Positions 18,497 through 27,880 of a stretch of DNA of 46,564 bases are shown here, piece after piece (positions within the stretch are counted from its first letter, which is position 1; the number at the start of each line of letters is the position of its first letter). The DNA lies in NCBI RefSeq assembly GCF_022808955.1, contig NZ_JAKZEY010000006.1, positions 1 through 46,564 of the forward strand, written 5' to 3'. The stretch comes from Anaerococcus sp. AGMB09787 (lineage in GTDB: Bacteria; Bacillota; Clostridia; Tissierellales; Peptoniphilaceae). Below the pieces are notes generated by a model that was not told the origin of the DNA, searched no databases, and saw only the letters and a list, made by a program, of their open reading frames with translations. The position numbers were made by a program, and so were the translations under genes.

Positions 18497-18706
18497 CTTT
18501 GTAACCTATAACCTACCGTTATAAATCTTCTTAAATTAGGATTACATAAATTAATGGCTTGATAATATGGGGTTGTCACAGACTCTTAAAACAAGCTCGC
18601 CTAATTTTGGAAGTTTTTATTTTATAAGTTACAGTTACACTTATTAATTCCTATTTATAAAATTATGGGAAATTAAATTAAAGACTTGTTAGTAGTAGCA
18701 AGCACA
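18497..18706. other. Intergenic stretch without a recognisable gene
   Basis: About 210 AT-rich bases between the broken DUF4091 gene and the oriT-like dyad. No ORF, tRNA or strong hairpin is visible. It is probably decayed sequence between two former elements. Confidence 0.4.
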
Positions 18707-18730
18707 GTAAGTGAGTACCCACTTACGAAA
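18707..18730 (+). other. Candidate origin of transfer (oriT-like dyad)
   Basis: GTAAGTG (18707-18713) and CACTTAC (18720-18726) form a 7-bp inverted repeat around AGTACC, followed by GAAA. Its shape, TAAGTG, a short spacer, CCC, then CTTACG, resembles the nick region of MOBP-type plasmids such as pC221/pSK41 (TAAGTGCGCCCTTACG). It lies about 100 bp upstream of a mobC-like gene, the usual place for an oriT. This is resemblance only; no relaxase gene remains nearby. Confidence 0.4.
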
Positions 18731-18832
18731 AAATCAAAAAATCAATAGCTTATAAGGCTATATAATTTTACTATTTTTACCTTGTTAGGGAGAACACTAA
18801 GACCCCAAAAGATAATTGCTAAGGAGAAATAT

Positions 18833-19096
18833 ATGGATAATAGAACAAGAAAAAATCAACTTAAAATATATTTAACAGATGAAGAAAAAGAAATTTATAT
18901 TGTAGACCTAGAACCATTTAGAGATCTCCAATGGCTACTTTCAAATGCAACAAATAACATAAACCAGATTGCAAAAGCAACTAATACAACGGGTGTTATT
19001 TATAAGAAAGACATTGATTATATTAGAGAAAAAATAGAAAAATTGGCAAAAGAAATATGGCAGATCCACTCCCTGTTATTAAACAGAACTAAATAG
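18833..19096 (+). CDS. MobC-like relaxosome protein with internal shortening
   Basis: This 87-residue protein is similar to MobC mobilisation accessory proteins. The start RKNQLKIYLTDEEKE matches the usual ribbon-helix-helix opening. The second half, DLEPFRDLQWLLSNATNNIN followed by QIAKATNTTG, is the conserved C-terminal signature. Normal MobC proteins have about 25-30 more residues between these parts, so an in-frame internal deletion is likely. The ATG at 18833 has AAGGAG before it; the in-frame start at 18782 has none. No relaxase (mobA) follows, so this is a remnant of a mobilisable element. Confidence 0.65.
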   Translation: MDNRTRKNQLKIYLTDEEKEIYIVDLEPFRDLQWLLSNATNNINQIAKATNTTGVIYKKDIDYIREKIEKLAKEIWQIHSLLLNRTK

Positions 19097-19143
19097 AATT
19101 ACTTCCTTAAAATATCTTAGACCTGTAAGAAGTTTTAAAAACA

Positions 19144-19152
19144 TGATATAAT
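19144..19152 (+). promoter_or_regulatory. Extended -10 promoter for the Xre/restriction-modification operon
   Basis: TG, one base, then TATAAT at 19147-19152 forms an extended -10 element without a convincing -35. It lies 50 bp upstream of the small regulator gene, and a GGGAGAG ribosome-binding site follows. Confidence 0.5.
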
Positions 19153-19200
19153 ATATTCAAATGAAATACCGATTTTTAAAATAATAAGGGAGAGAAATCT

Positions 19201-19416
19201 ATGCAAAACTTTGGAAAGATTATTTTTAAGATAGACCAAGTTTTAGAAGAAAAAAATATAAGTAAAAATAAATTAGAAAAAGAAGCAAACCTACAAAGGA
19301 CACAACTTAATTCTTATTGTAATAATAAAGTTAAAAGGATAGATTTAGAAACTATAGCAAAGATTTGCTATGTGCTAGAATGTGATATTAATGACATAGT
19401 TGAATATTGTAGGTGA
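19201..19416 (+). CDS. Small Xre-family HTH regulator, possible R-M controller
   Basis: This 71-residue single-domain Cro/C1-type helix-turn-helix protein has scaffold pieces KNKLEKEANLQRTQLNSYCN and LETIAKICYVLECDINDIVE. It ends 6 nt before the methyltransferase gene and shares its promoter. Its size and place match controller (C) proteins that delay endonuclease expression when a restriction-modification system enters a new host. Many similar Xre proteins are not controllers, so that role is an inference. The start has a GGGAGAG site 6-12 nt upstream. Confidence 0.8.
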   Translation: MQNFGKIIFKIDQVLEEKNISKNKLEKEANLQRTQLNSYCNNKVKRIDLETIAKICYVLECDINDIVEYCR

Positions 19417-19422
19417 TTAATT

Positions 19423-20466
19423 ATGTATAAATCAATAGACTTATTCGCTGGAATAGGTGGAATTAGGCTTGGTTTTGATCAAGCGTTTGGTAATGATATA
19501 GAAACAGTTTTTGTATCTGAATGGGATAAGAAAGCTCAAGAAACATATATAGCTAATTTTGGAGAAAAACCTAAAATTTATGGAGATATAACAAAAATCA
19601 ATGAAATTGACATACCTATCCATGATATTTTATTAGCTGGATTTCCTTGTCAAGCATTTTCCCTAGCTGGTCAAAAAAAAGGTTTTGAAGATACCAGAGG
19701 TACTTTATTTTTTGATGTCGCTAGAATAGTGGAATTTCATAAACCTAAAGTTCTTTTTTGTGAAAATGTAAAAAATTTGGTTAATCATGACAGAGGTAAA
19801 ACATTTAAAATTATTAAAAAAACATTAAATGATTTGGGTTACAGAGTTTTTTATAAAGTTATTAATAGCAAAGATTTTGGAGTTCCACAAAATAGAGAAA
19901 GAATATATATAGTTGCATTTAGGGAAGATATATCCCCTAATAAATTTATATTCCCAGAAAAAACTGACGATACTAAAGTTATAGCTGATATTATGGAAGA
20001 AAAAGAGACTTCTCCTAAATATTATTTATCTGATGTTTATCTGGAATCTTTAAGGAAACATAAGCAAAGACACCAAGCAAAGGGAAATGGTTTTGGATAT
20101 GAAATCAGAGATGTAAATTCTATTGCTGGAGCTATTGTATGTGGAGGAATGGGAAGAGAAAGAAATTTAATAATCGATAGAAGATTAACTGATTTTACTC
20201 CTGTAACTCATATAAAAGGAAAAATAAATAGAGAATATATTAGGAAAATGACACCAAGGGAGTGGGCAAGACTACAAGGTTTCCCAGATGATTTTAAATT
20301 AGTTGTTGCTGATACTCACCTTTATAAACAATTCGGAAATTCTGTAACTGTTCCAGTTATAAAGGCAATAGCAGAAAATATTAAAAAACAATTAGAAGGC
20401 GATGTAATTGAAGATGTATTTCAAGATAAAGAATATTATGAGCAATTAGAGTTTGCTTGGAGGTAG
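19423..20466 (+). CDS. DNA (cytosine-5) methyltransferase of an HpaII-type system
   Basis: This 347-residue C5 methyltransferase has ordered motifs: I DLFAGIGGIRLGFD, IV GFPCQAFSLAGQKKGFEDTR (nucleophile Cys76), VI ENVKNL, VIII QNRERIYIV, IX and the target recognition region with RKMTPREWARLQGFPDDFK, and X KQFGNSVTVPVI. The gene is followed after 3 nt by an HpaII-like endonuclease, so the predicted target is CCGG, modified to protect host DNA. AT-rich codon use is unlike the flanking chromosome and fits horizontal transfer. Confidence 0.94.
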   Translation: MYKSIDLFAGIGGIRLGFDQAFGNDIETVFVSEWDKKAQETYIANFGEKPKIYGDITKINEIDIPIHDILLAGFPCQAFSLAGQKKGFEDTRGTLFFDVARIVEFHKPKVLFCENVKNLVNHDRGKTFKIIKKTLNDLGYRVFYKVINSKDFGVPQNRERIYIVAFREDISPNKFIFPEKTDDTKVIADIMEEKETSPKYYLSDVYLESLRKHKQRHQAKGNGFGYEIRDVNSIAGAIVCGGMGRERNLIIDRRLTDFTPVTHIKGKINREYIRKMTPREWARLQGFPDDFKLVVADTHLYKQFGNSVTVPVIKAIAENIKKQLEGDVIEDVFQDKEYYEQLEFAWR

Positions 20467-20469
20467 AAA

Positions 20470-21552
20470 GTGATAAGTGGAAACAAGGGAGAATGGTCTG
20501 AAATATATGTTTTATTTAAGCTATTAGCTGATGGAAAAATATATGCCGCTGATAGTGAGTTAAATAAACTACATGATATTTATTTTCCTATAATAAAGAT
20601 TATTAGAGAAGAAATATCTGGAGAATTAAAAGAATATACAACAGGCAAACTAATAGATATTTATATTAATGGTAAAAAAATAAAATCAGTTGATAAAAGT
20701 GAGTTTGAAAAGGAATCAGCACAACTACTAGAAGAAATTTGTAATGCAAAGGGATCTTCATTTCAAATAGAAAAAACTGAAAACTTTATGAAAGGAATAT
20801 CCTGTTATAAATTATCTGCACCTGCAAGAGATAAAAGTGATATTACTATGAAAATAGTTGATATAAATACAGGATATTCTCCAATAGTTGGATTTTCAAT
20901 TAAATCAGAATTAGGTTCTTCGCCCACTTTATTAAATGCAGGAAAAACAACAAATTTTATTTATAAAATTATTCATAATAATCCCTTATTGGTGAAAGAA
21001 ACTAATGAAATATACAAAGTATCAAAAAGAAAAAAACATACTGATGTTAGGGGAAGAATTAAAAGAATAATTGAAGAGAACGGACAACTCGAATATATCG
21101 GTATGCAAAATCAAACTTTTTCAGATAATTTAGTGCTGATTGATAGCTCAATGGATAATATTATTGCAGAAACTATTTTATATTTTTATAGGGATGGGGT
21201 TAGTAATTGCATAGATATGGTAAAGAAGCTGGAAGTTGAAAATCCAATGAATTATGGAAATGTTAATGCCTATAGGTATAAATTTAAAAAGTTTTTAACA
21301 GCAGTGGCGCTAGGTATGAAACCAGCAACAATTTGGGATGGTATTGATGAAGCTAATGGTGGATATATAATTGTGACAAAACAAGGGGATGTATTAGCAT
21401 ATCATATTTATAATCGAAATTATTTTGAAGAATATCTGCTTAAAAATACAAAATATGAAACAGCATCTACATCAAGACATGATTTTGGAAAAGTTTATAG
21501 TGAGGGTGGTGGAGATTTTATTAAGTTAAATCTTCAAATTAGGTTTAGATAG
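20470..21552 (+). CDS. HpaII-family type II restriction endonuclease
   Basis: This 360-residue protein resembles R.HpaII in length and N-terminus (ISGNKGEWSEIYVLFKLLAD). HpaII enzymes cut CCGG. A possible PD-(D/E)xK-like centre is Asp124 with FSIKSE at 142-147. The family's C-terminal region, with HDFGKVY and FIKLNLQIRF, is present. The start is a GTG 3 nt after the methyltransferase stop, with GGAGG inside the end of that gene, so translation should be coupled. No frameshift is seen and the system looks intact. Confidence 0.88.
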   Translation: MISGNKGEWSEIYVLFKLLADGKIYAADSELNKLHDIYFPIIKIIREEISGELKEYTTGKLIDIYINGKKIKSVDKSEFEKESAQLLEEICNAKGSSFQIEKTENFMKGISCYKLSAPARDKSDITMKIVDINTGYSPIVGFSIKSELGSSPTLLNAGKTTNFIYKIIHNNPLLVKETNEIYKVSKRKKHTDVRGRIKRIIEENGQLEYIGMQNQTFSDNLVLIDSSMDNIIAETILYFYRDGVSNCIDMVKKLEVENPMNYGNVNAYRYKFKKFLTAVALGMKPATIWDGIDEANGGYIIVTKQGDVLAYHIYNRNYFEEYLLKNTKYETASTSRHDFGKVYSEGGGDFIKLNLQIRFR

Positions 21553-21581
21553 CAGTTGATTTTATTTTAGAGGATGAATAT

Positions 21582-22610
21582 ATGATTAAGATAACAAAAT
21601 ATAATACTGATGTAGTAAAAGAAATAAGAATGTGTGCGTTAGAAAAACGACTCAATATATTAATAGGATCAGGCTGCTCTTCGGAAGCGATGCCACTTAT
21701 GTCAAAATATAGTGATATTGATTTGAAAGATAGAAATGAAAAGATGATTAAAGATATTATCCATCTTAGCAAAATATCAATTTTTAAATCTAAATTTTTA
21801 ACGAAACATAAGAGCCTGGATATAGTAGAAAAAATAATTTATACACAAAATTCATATAAAAATTTTATTTACTCTATAATAAATATACTTAATCTTTCTA
21901 ACTCTAGACAAGTTCCAAGGACAACTAATATTTTTACAACTAATTATGATTTGTTTATAGAAAATGCTGTTAATAATTTACAGAGTCACAGTAGATTCGT
22001 TTTTAATGATGGTGCTAGTGGTTATTTCGAAAGAATTCTTAATTCAAGTAATTATAATCAAGTAGTTGCATATAAAGGAATAAACGATAATTATATCATG
22101 GAGATACCGTCAATAAATTTGATAAAATCTCATGGATCAGTTAATTGGAAACGTGAAGGTGATAAGGTCATAGTATCTAATATGGTTTATGATAATCCCA
22201 TGATTGTTCCTCCAACTGGATATGAAGAACAAGAAACTTTTATTAATAACTACTTTCATGATATGCTTAGAATATTTCAAATAGAACTAGATAAACCACA
22301 AAGTGTTTTAATAATTGTTGGATTTTCTTTTCAAGATAAACATATAGCCAAAATGGTTAAAAGAGCCCTACGAAATAGAGAGCTGATAGTTTATATATTT
22401 GTTTACGAAGGTGATGGAAAAAATATAATTGATAATTTAGAAGTAACAGATATACCACCAAATTTAAAATTAATACTGACAGATAATATATTTTCTACGG
22501 AATATATTAAATCAGAAAATGATATTAAATTAACTTTAGATAATCTGTCAGAATTATTATCTAATCCCGATATTCAAATAAATATTGAAGATGAAAAGGA
22601 TGAGAATTAA
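21582..22610 (+). CDS. SIR2-like NADase/nuclease subunit of a SIR2-HerA defence pair
   Basis: This 342-residue protein has a Sir2-like Rossmann core: LIGSGCSS at 27-34 (the NAD-binding glycine loop), TTNYD at 119-123 and SHGS at 183-186 (catalytic-type His184), then IIVGFSFQDKHI. SIR2 proteins next to HerA ATPases form large complexes that stop phage by nuclease and/or NAD-depleting activity. Here herA begins at the base after this stop, a strict two-gene unit. The start at 21582 has GAGGATG upstream. The C-terminal about 60 residues are an acidic helical tail ending EDEKDEN, possibly a contact surface. The gene sits immediately downstream of the HpaII system. Confidence 0.85.
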   Translation: MIKITKYNTDVVKEIRMCALEKRLNILIGSGCSSEAMPLMSKYSDIDLKDRNEKMIKDIIHLSKISIFKSKFLTKHKSLDIVEKIIYTQNSYKNFIYSIINILNLSNSRQVPRTTNIFTTNYDLFIENAVNNLQSHSRFVFNDGASGYFERILNSSNYNQVVAYKGINDNYIMEIPSINLIKSHGSVNWKREGDKVIVSNMVYDNPMIVPPTGYEEQETFINNYFHDMLRIFQIELDKPQSVLIIVGFSFQDKHIAKMVKRALRNRELIVYIFVYEGDGKNIIDNLEVTDIPPNLKLILTDNIFSTEYIKSENDIKLTLDNLSELLSNPDIQINIEDEKDEN

Positions 22611-24455
22611 ATGGAAAGTAGTAAGGGAAAATTATTAGGTGTAATAGTTGGAGTAGAAGGTGATGAGGCAGAAGTAGCTATGTATAGCATGTCTAATGAT
22701 ACTACTTTCTTATGGGATGGAGATATTTTAATAGGTCCCAAAATAGGTGCTCTTTTAACTATATATCAAGATGATATAAAAATAATTGCAAGTGTATCGA
22801 AAGAAAAAGTAATGGACAATAAAAATACTGTTAATAGCATAGAGTTTGACAATAGATATAGTAAAGATTCTATTAATAGAATTCTTTTACTAAAAGTAAA
22901 AGGTATAATTGAAAATAAACAATTCTTAGTGACCAGCAAATATGTTCCTATGATAGGAAACGAGGTATCAATAACGAGTAAATATGATTTAAATACTGTG
23001 TATGGATTAAGTATCGAAGAACCTTACATAAATATAGGAAGATCAATTTTAGAAGACATGCCTATAAAATTATCAATAAATAAATTTTTTGCATCTCATA
23101 TTGGTATATTCGGTAATACAGGAAGTGGAAAATCTAATACATTACATAAGCTTTATCTTGAATTATTTAGGACTGATTATATGAATTTTATTTCAAGAAA
23201 ATCAAAGTTTTTTGTAATAGATTTTAATGGTGAGTATTCATCAGAGAATATGTTTGGTGTTGATGAAGAAAATAGGAGGATTTTTGATATAAATACAAGG
23301 ATTGGGATGGATAAGAAGTTCCCAGTTACTAAAGAGTATTTATTTGACCCAGATGTATTAGCACTTTTATTTGATGCGCGTCCTGCAACACAAGTACCTT
23401 TCTTAAGAACTTCAATTAATATTTATAAAAAAGATATAAAAGATGAATCGGATTTTGCGAAAATGGAAATTGGGTTATTAATAAAAATATTGGAGACTTT
23501 TAGAACGAGTGGCATAGAAGCTGTTAATAATTGGGTAGATGCATGTGAGAAGACTACTGTTGATAAAAATTTATTGAGTGGATTAAAAAGTTTTCAAAGT
23601 AGGTTAGACTATGGAAATGCTAAATTTGAGAGTGAGAATGGGCGAATATTAATTTCAAATAATAAATTAACTGAGTTTGGAAAAGAGTATTTTAAGATAG
23701 AAGAGTTGGAAGAAGGATTACAACAATTTTATGGAAATTCAAACTTTTTAACGAGATTAAGGTCATTTTTAGAATTTCAAAAAGTTTATGTAACCTCATG
23801 GAAGTCGACTAATATTGAATATATTAATCCTCTATTCAAAAGAATAGAGTCTGCATTTAACGCTTTGGATAAGGTGATTATAGTAAAAGATAATATAAAT
23901 GATGAGTTTAAAACTTTAAATATTATTTCTCTATTAAATGCAAATGTAGAAATAACTAGATTAATACCAATGCTATTATCAAAAATGATTTATGATCAGC
24001 ATAAGTACATCCAAAATAATAAAAAAAGAGAAAATACAGTACATTTAATAATTGATGAAGCACATAATATATTAAATGATTCTATAAAAAACTTGGGTGA
24101 TGATTGGCAAGACTATCGACTATCCATTTTTGAAGAAATAATAAAAGAGGGACGAAAATTTGGATTTTTCGTAACTATAGCTAGTCAAAGACCTGCTGAT
24201 ATATCACAAACCATCACTTCTCAATTGCATAATTTTTTTATTCATAGGTTAGTAAACGAAAAAGACTTAAGGATGCTAGAAAATACTATGCCTACTCTTG
24301 ATAAAAGTTCTTATAAAAAGATTCCTATGTTAGGAAAAGGAGAAGCTGTAATAACGGGAAATGCACTAAGTATACCATTGTTTATAAAAGTTGATAAAGA
24401 GGAGACTATAAGACCCAATAGTGATGACATAATACTTACAGACATATGGAAATAA
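22611..24455 (+). CDS. HerA-like hexameric ATPase of the SIR2-HerA pair
   Basis: This 614-residue ATPase of the HerA/FtsK (DUF87) type has an N-terminal beta-barrel (HAS-barrel-like) over about 1-150. Walker A is GNTGSGKSN at 168-176, Walker B is HLIIDEAHNI at about 480, and TIASQRPADIS is a sensor/arginine region. HerA ATPases form hexameric rings that pump or unwind DNA, and in defence pairs they assemble with the SIR2 partner. The ATG directly follows the sir2 TAA, with AAAGGATGAG in the end of sir2 as ribosome-binding site. No nurA is nearby, which argues for defence rather than the archaeal end-resection complex. Confidence 0.88.
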   Translation: MESSKGKLLGVIVGVEGDEAEVAMYSMSNDTTFLWDGDILIGPKIGALLTIYQDDIKIIASVSKEKVMDNKNTVNSIEFDNRYSKDSINRILLLKVKGIIENKQFLVTSKYVPMIGNEVSITSKYDLNTVYGLSIEEPYINIGRSILEDMPIKLSINKFFASHIGIFGNTGSGKSNTLHKLYLELFRTDYMNFISRKSKFFVIDFNGEYSSENMFGVDEENRRIFDINTRIGMDKKFPVTKEYLFDPDVLALLFDARPATQVPFLRTSINIYKKDIKDESDFAKMEIGLLIKILETFRTSGIEAVNNWVDACEKTTVDKNLLSGLKSFQSRLDYGNAKFESENGRILISNNKLTEFGKEYFKIEELEEGLQQFYGNSNFLTRLRSFLEFQKVYVTSWKSTNIEYINPLFKRIESAFNALDKVIIVKDNINDEFKTLNIISLLNANVEITRLIPMLLSKMIYDQHKYIQNNKKRENTVHLIIDEAHNILNDSIKNLGDDWQDYRLSIFEEIIKEGRKFGFFVTIASQRPADISQTITSQLHNFFIHRLVNEKDLRMLENTMPTLDKSSYKKIPMLGKGEAVITGNALSIPLFIKVDKEETIRPNSDDIILTDIWK

Positions 24456-24469
24456 ATAATTATAATTTT

Positions 24470-24602
24470 TTCTGCACTCGGACTTGGGTTGGACTAAGAA
24501 TCTGATAATTTCCTATAACTAGGTGGATTTAGTGATTCAAGAAAAATTATAATGTAGTATTTTGAATGGTTTTGTAAAAATCGGAAATTTGAAAAGTAAG
24601 AA
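24470..24602 (+). repeat. Intergenic repeat, copy A
   Basis: About 135 bp directly after herA. It aligns with copy C at 26375-26522, sharing GACTA, AATCTGA, TCCTATAA, TGGATTT, TAGTATTTTGAATGGTTT and the ATCGGA to TTTG-AAAAG block; identity is roughly three quarters by eye. It is not coding and has no obvious terminal inverted repeats. Confidence 0.65.
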
Positions 24603-24625
24603 CTGCAAAAGATATACTTTGCTTT

Positions 24626-24727
24626 ATGTATTTACTTAATGACATGCATGTAATCGCACATCTTGGTAATATTAGAGAAGAATTGAACAAATGGTGTGAT
24701 GAAATAAAGAATGAGTATTTTTTATAA
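24626..24727 (+). CDS. 33-residue ORF between repeats A and B, possible gene remnant
   Basis: The short frame opens MYLLNDMHVIAHLGNIREEL and ends KWCDEIKNEYFL. It has protein-like composition but no clear ribosome-binding site. It may be the 3' scrap of a gene deleted by recombination between repeats, or chance. No family is recognised. Confidence 0.25.
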   Translation: MYLLNDMHVIAHLGNIREELNKWCDEIKNEYFL

Positions 24728-24730
24728 AAT

Positions 24731-24868
24731 TCTGGAACTGGAACTGGGAAAATTTTTCAAAAATACACTTAAATGGAATGAATTTTCTATCACGAGATAA
24801 ACTGAAAACCTGTATTTTGGATGTTTTTGAATACAGCGAACATTATAAAAAGAAAGAGGGAGTAGGAC
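24731..24868 (+). repeat. Intergenic repeat, copy B
   Basis: A more diverged copy. CTGGAACTGGAACTGGGA matches the G-rich start of copy C (CTGGTACTGGGACTGGGA). The end, with TGTATTTTGGATG-TTTT, AGCGAAC and AAGAAAGAGGGAGTAGGA, matches the end of copy C. It lies 85 bp upstream of the second SIR2 gene. Confidence 0.5.
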
Positions 24869-24952
24869 TAGTAAATAGAAGAAAGTTAGTAAAAAATTAT
24901 TACTAGTATTTTTATAAAATTGATGTAAATGAAGAGAATAGGAGGATAAAGT

Positions 24953-26308
24953 TTGAATGTGTATGAACCTTGTGAATGTATGATTTGTAAAAATAATAAA
25001 AATTTTGATATGCCTGAAGAGATTATTGAGTCCGTTTTGAAAAACAATTTAGTTCTTTTTTGTGGTACAGGTATAAGCACAGAGTCAAAATCTGTTTTCC
25101 CTGAATCATTTTACACAAGTGTTTTACGTGAAATAGAAGAAAAGACAAATAATAAAGTTGATTTAGAAACCAGTTTTTCTATGCTAATGAGTTTATATAT
25201 TGATACATTTCCCAATGGTCGTAGGAAATTGCTAAATAAAATCAAAGAAAAATTTGATTTCATAGATTCTTTTCCTCAATTATTAAAAGCAGCTACTAGT
25301 TTTCATAGAGAAGTTGCTGCAAATCCTTTCATTGAAACGATAATTACAACAAATTGGGATACATATTTTGAAGATTATTGTGATTGTACTCCCGTAATTA
25401 ATGATACTGATGTTACTTTGTGGAATGTATTTAAAAAAAGAGTATTTAAAATACATGGATCAATTAATAATGTTGGGTCAATAGTAGCTACCGAAAAGGA
25501 TTATGAGGAATCGTATAGTAGACTCTCTAGCGAATTAATAGGAGATAGGCTAAAAACTATTCTGGCAAGTAGTACTGTTGTCTTTATTGGTTTTTCCTTT
25601 GGAGATGAGGATCTTAATAGGTTGTTAGATATATTATCCGAAAAGATGGGGGATTTTAGCAATCAATTTTATTTAGTCACAATTGATGAAAAATGGAAAG
25701 TAAATGTAGACTCAAGAGTAATCCCAATTATTACTGATGGAACATATTTTATTCACCAATTAAACAATATATTAATAGCAGAAGGGCGACTTGTTTCAAG
25801 TGATATTTATGATTATGCAGAAGAGCTTTTGTATTTCATTAAAAAAGAGCATGTAAAGCTTTTTGAATCAAATACTTATCGAGACGAGATTAAAGATTTT
25901 CCTGAATTACTATTATCAATAGCTTATCAAGATGCATTTATTCATGCTTTAGAGAGATGTGTTGCGCATAGAAGTGATGGAGAATATTTGATTCCTGGTT
26001 ACTTTCAGCCTAAAATTCAATCATACGAGAGTTATTATGAAAAGCGTATATCAGAAGAAAATTACGATCAAGCGTTCTATAATATGGGATATTGTGATGG
26101 TTTGCTATCGCTATTATTATTTGTTAACAATCCAGAAGAAGCAAAGATACCTCCATTATTTATATATGAAGAGAACTACTTTGAAACAAAAGATGATCTT
26201 TTTAAATATATATCAGAGAATAGAAATAAAAAACACTTTGAATATTGTTCAGAAAAAGTACAAAACATGAATGATTTAGTTCCTCATTTTATGCCTTGGT
26301 TTATTTAA
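24953..26308 (+). CDS. Stand-alone SIR2-domain protein with unknown C-terminal domain
   Basis: This 451-residue protein has a SIR2-like core at about 30-290: FCGTGIS at 36-42, TTNWD at 132-136, HGS at 168-170 (catalytic-type His168) and FIGFSFGDEDLNRLLD at 211 onward. The N-terminus carries a C-x-C-x2-C cluster (Cys7, Cys9, Cys12), which could bind metal. Residues about 290-451 form a mostly helical, Tyr/Phe-rich domain that matches nothing recognised; it may be a sensor or effector partner. The start is a TTG at 24953 preceded by GGAGG at 7-nt distance; no better ATG lies near. Single-gene SIR2 proteins often act as abortive-infection NADases. It is flanked by copies of the 135-bp repeat. 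Confidence 0.75.
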   Translation: MNVYEPCECMICKNNKNFDMPEEIIESVLKNNLVLFCGTGISTESKSVFPESFYTSVLREIEEKTNNKVDLETSFSMLMSLYIDTFPNGRRKLLNKIKEKFDFIDSFPQLLKAATSFHREVAANPFIETIITTNWDTYFEDYCDCTPVINDTDVTLWNVFKKRVFKIHGSINNVGSIVATEKDYEESYSRLSSELIGDRLKTILASSTVVFIGFSFGDEDLNRLLDILSEKMGDFSNQFYLVTIDEKWKVNVDSRVIPIITDGTYFIHQLNNILIAEGRLVSSDIYDYAEELLYFIKKEHVKLFESNTYRDEIKDFPELLLSIAYQDAFIHALERCVAHRSDGEYLIPGYFQPKIQSYESYYEKRISEENYDQAFYNMGYCDGLLSLLLFVNNPEEAKIPPLFIYEENYFETKDDLFKYISENRNKKHFEYCSEKVQNMNDLVPHFMPWFI

Positions 26309-26374
26309 CTGAAGATCATTTCAGTCATTCCATTCACATCTAAAGGGTATTGTTGGCATATTAGTGGGGTAAGA

Positions 26375-26522
26375 ATTTTCCCTGGTACTGGGACTGGGAC
26401 GGGACTAAAAATCTGAAAACGTCCTATAATTATATGGATTTGGTGATACTCTAAAAAATAGAGCCTAGTATTTTGAATGGTTTGGGATATATCGGACGTT
26501 TGGAAAAGAAGAATGGGAGTAG
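26375..26522 (+). repeat. Intergenic repeat, copy C
   Basis: The best-preserved copy, downstream of the second SIR2 gene and in the same orientation as A and B. It starts with the G-rich run CTGGTACTGGGACTGGGA, continues through TCCTATAATTATATGGATTT and TAGTATTTTGAATGG, and ends GAAGAATGGGAGTAG. Confidence 0.65.
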
Positions 26523-26596
26523 TTAAGTAGGCTTTAAAGTCTTATAAATATCCATTTTACAACTTCTATGCTTCTAAATTTAATTATTGTATATTA

Positions 26597-26632
26597 AAAA
26601 CGCTAATCGGTTTATAGACTGGCTAGCGTTTT
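26597..26632. terminator. Bidirectional hairpin terminator after the defence block
   Basis: AAAACGCTA (26597-26605) pairs perfectly with TAGCGTTTT (26624-26632) around an 18-nt loop, with A and T tracts outside. It separates the SIR2 cassette from the ilv genes. The remaining 26633-26791 hold no gene that can be supported. Confidence 0.7.
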
Positions 26633-26791
26633 AATTTGTCCACTTTATGGAGTTGGGCTAATGAAAGAGAACGAAACATTAAATCATTTACTATTAACTG
26701 ACAGTTTTAGTCAGATTTTTAGTTTAACTTTTTGGACTCAGTTCATTTGTATATAGAGGATTTTTTATTACAAAGAAAGTTATATATTTTT

Positions 26792-27870
<1,079 letters not shown>

Positions 27871-27880
27871 AGAGGATATT

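Noticed and set aside
19423-21552. CCGG avoidance in the window as proof of the restriction target
   Set aside because: CCGG sites exist (for example near 4633, 12132, 28066 and 30952). In DNA this AT-rich the low number needs a count against expectation before it means anything.
26037-26270. 77-residue ORF inside the second SIR2 gene
   Set aside because: It is in another frame of a conserved coding region with no separate signals.
24470-26522. CRISPR array
   Set aside because: The three repeats are 135 bp, diverged and irregularly spaced, unlike CRISPR direct repeats.
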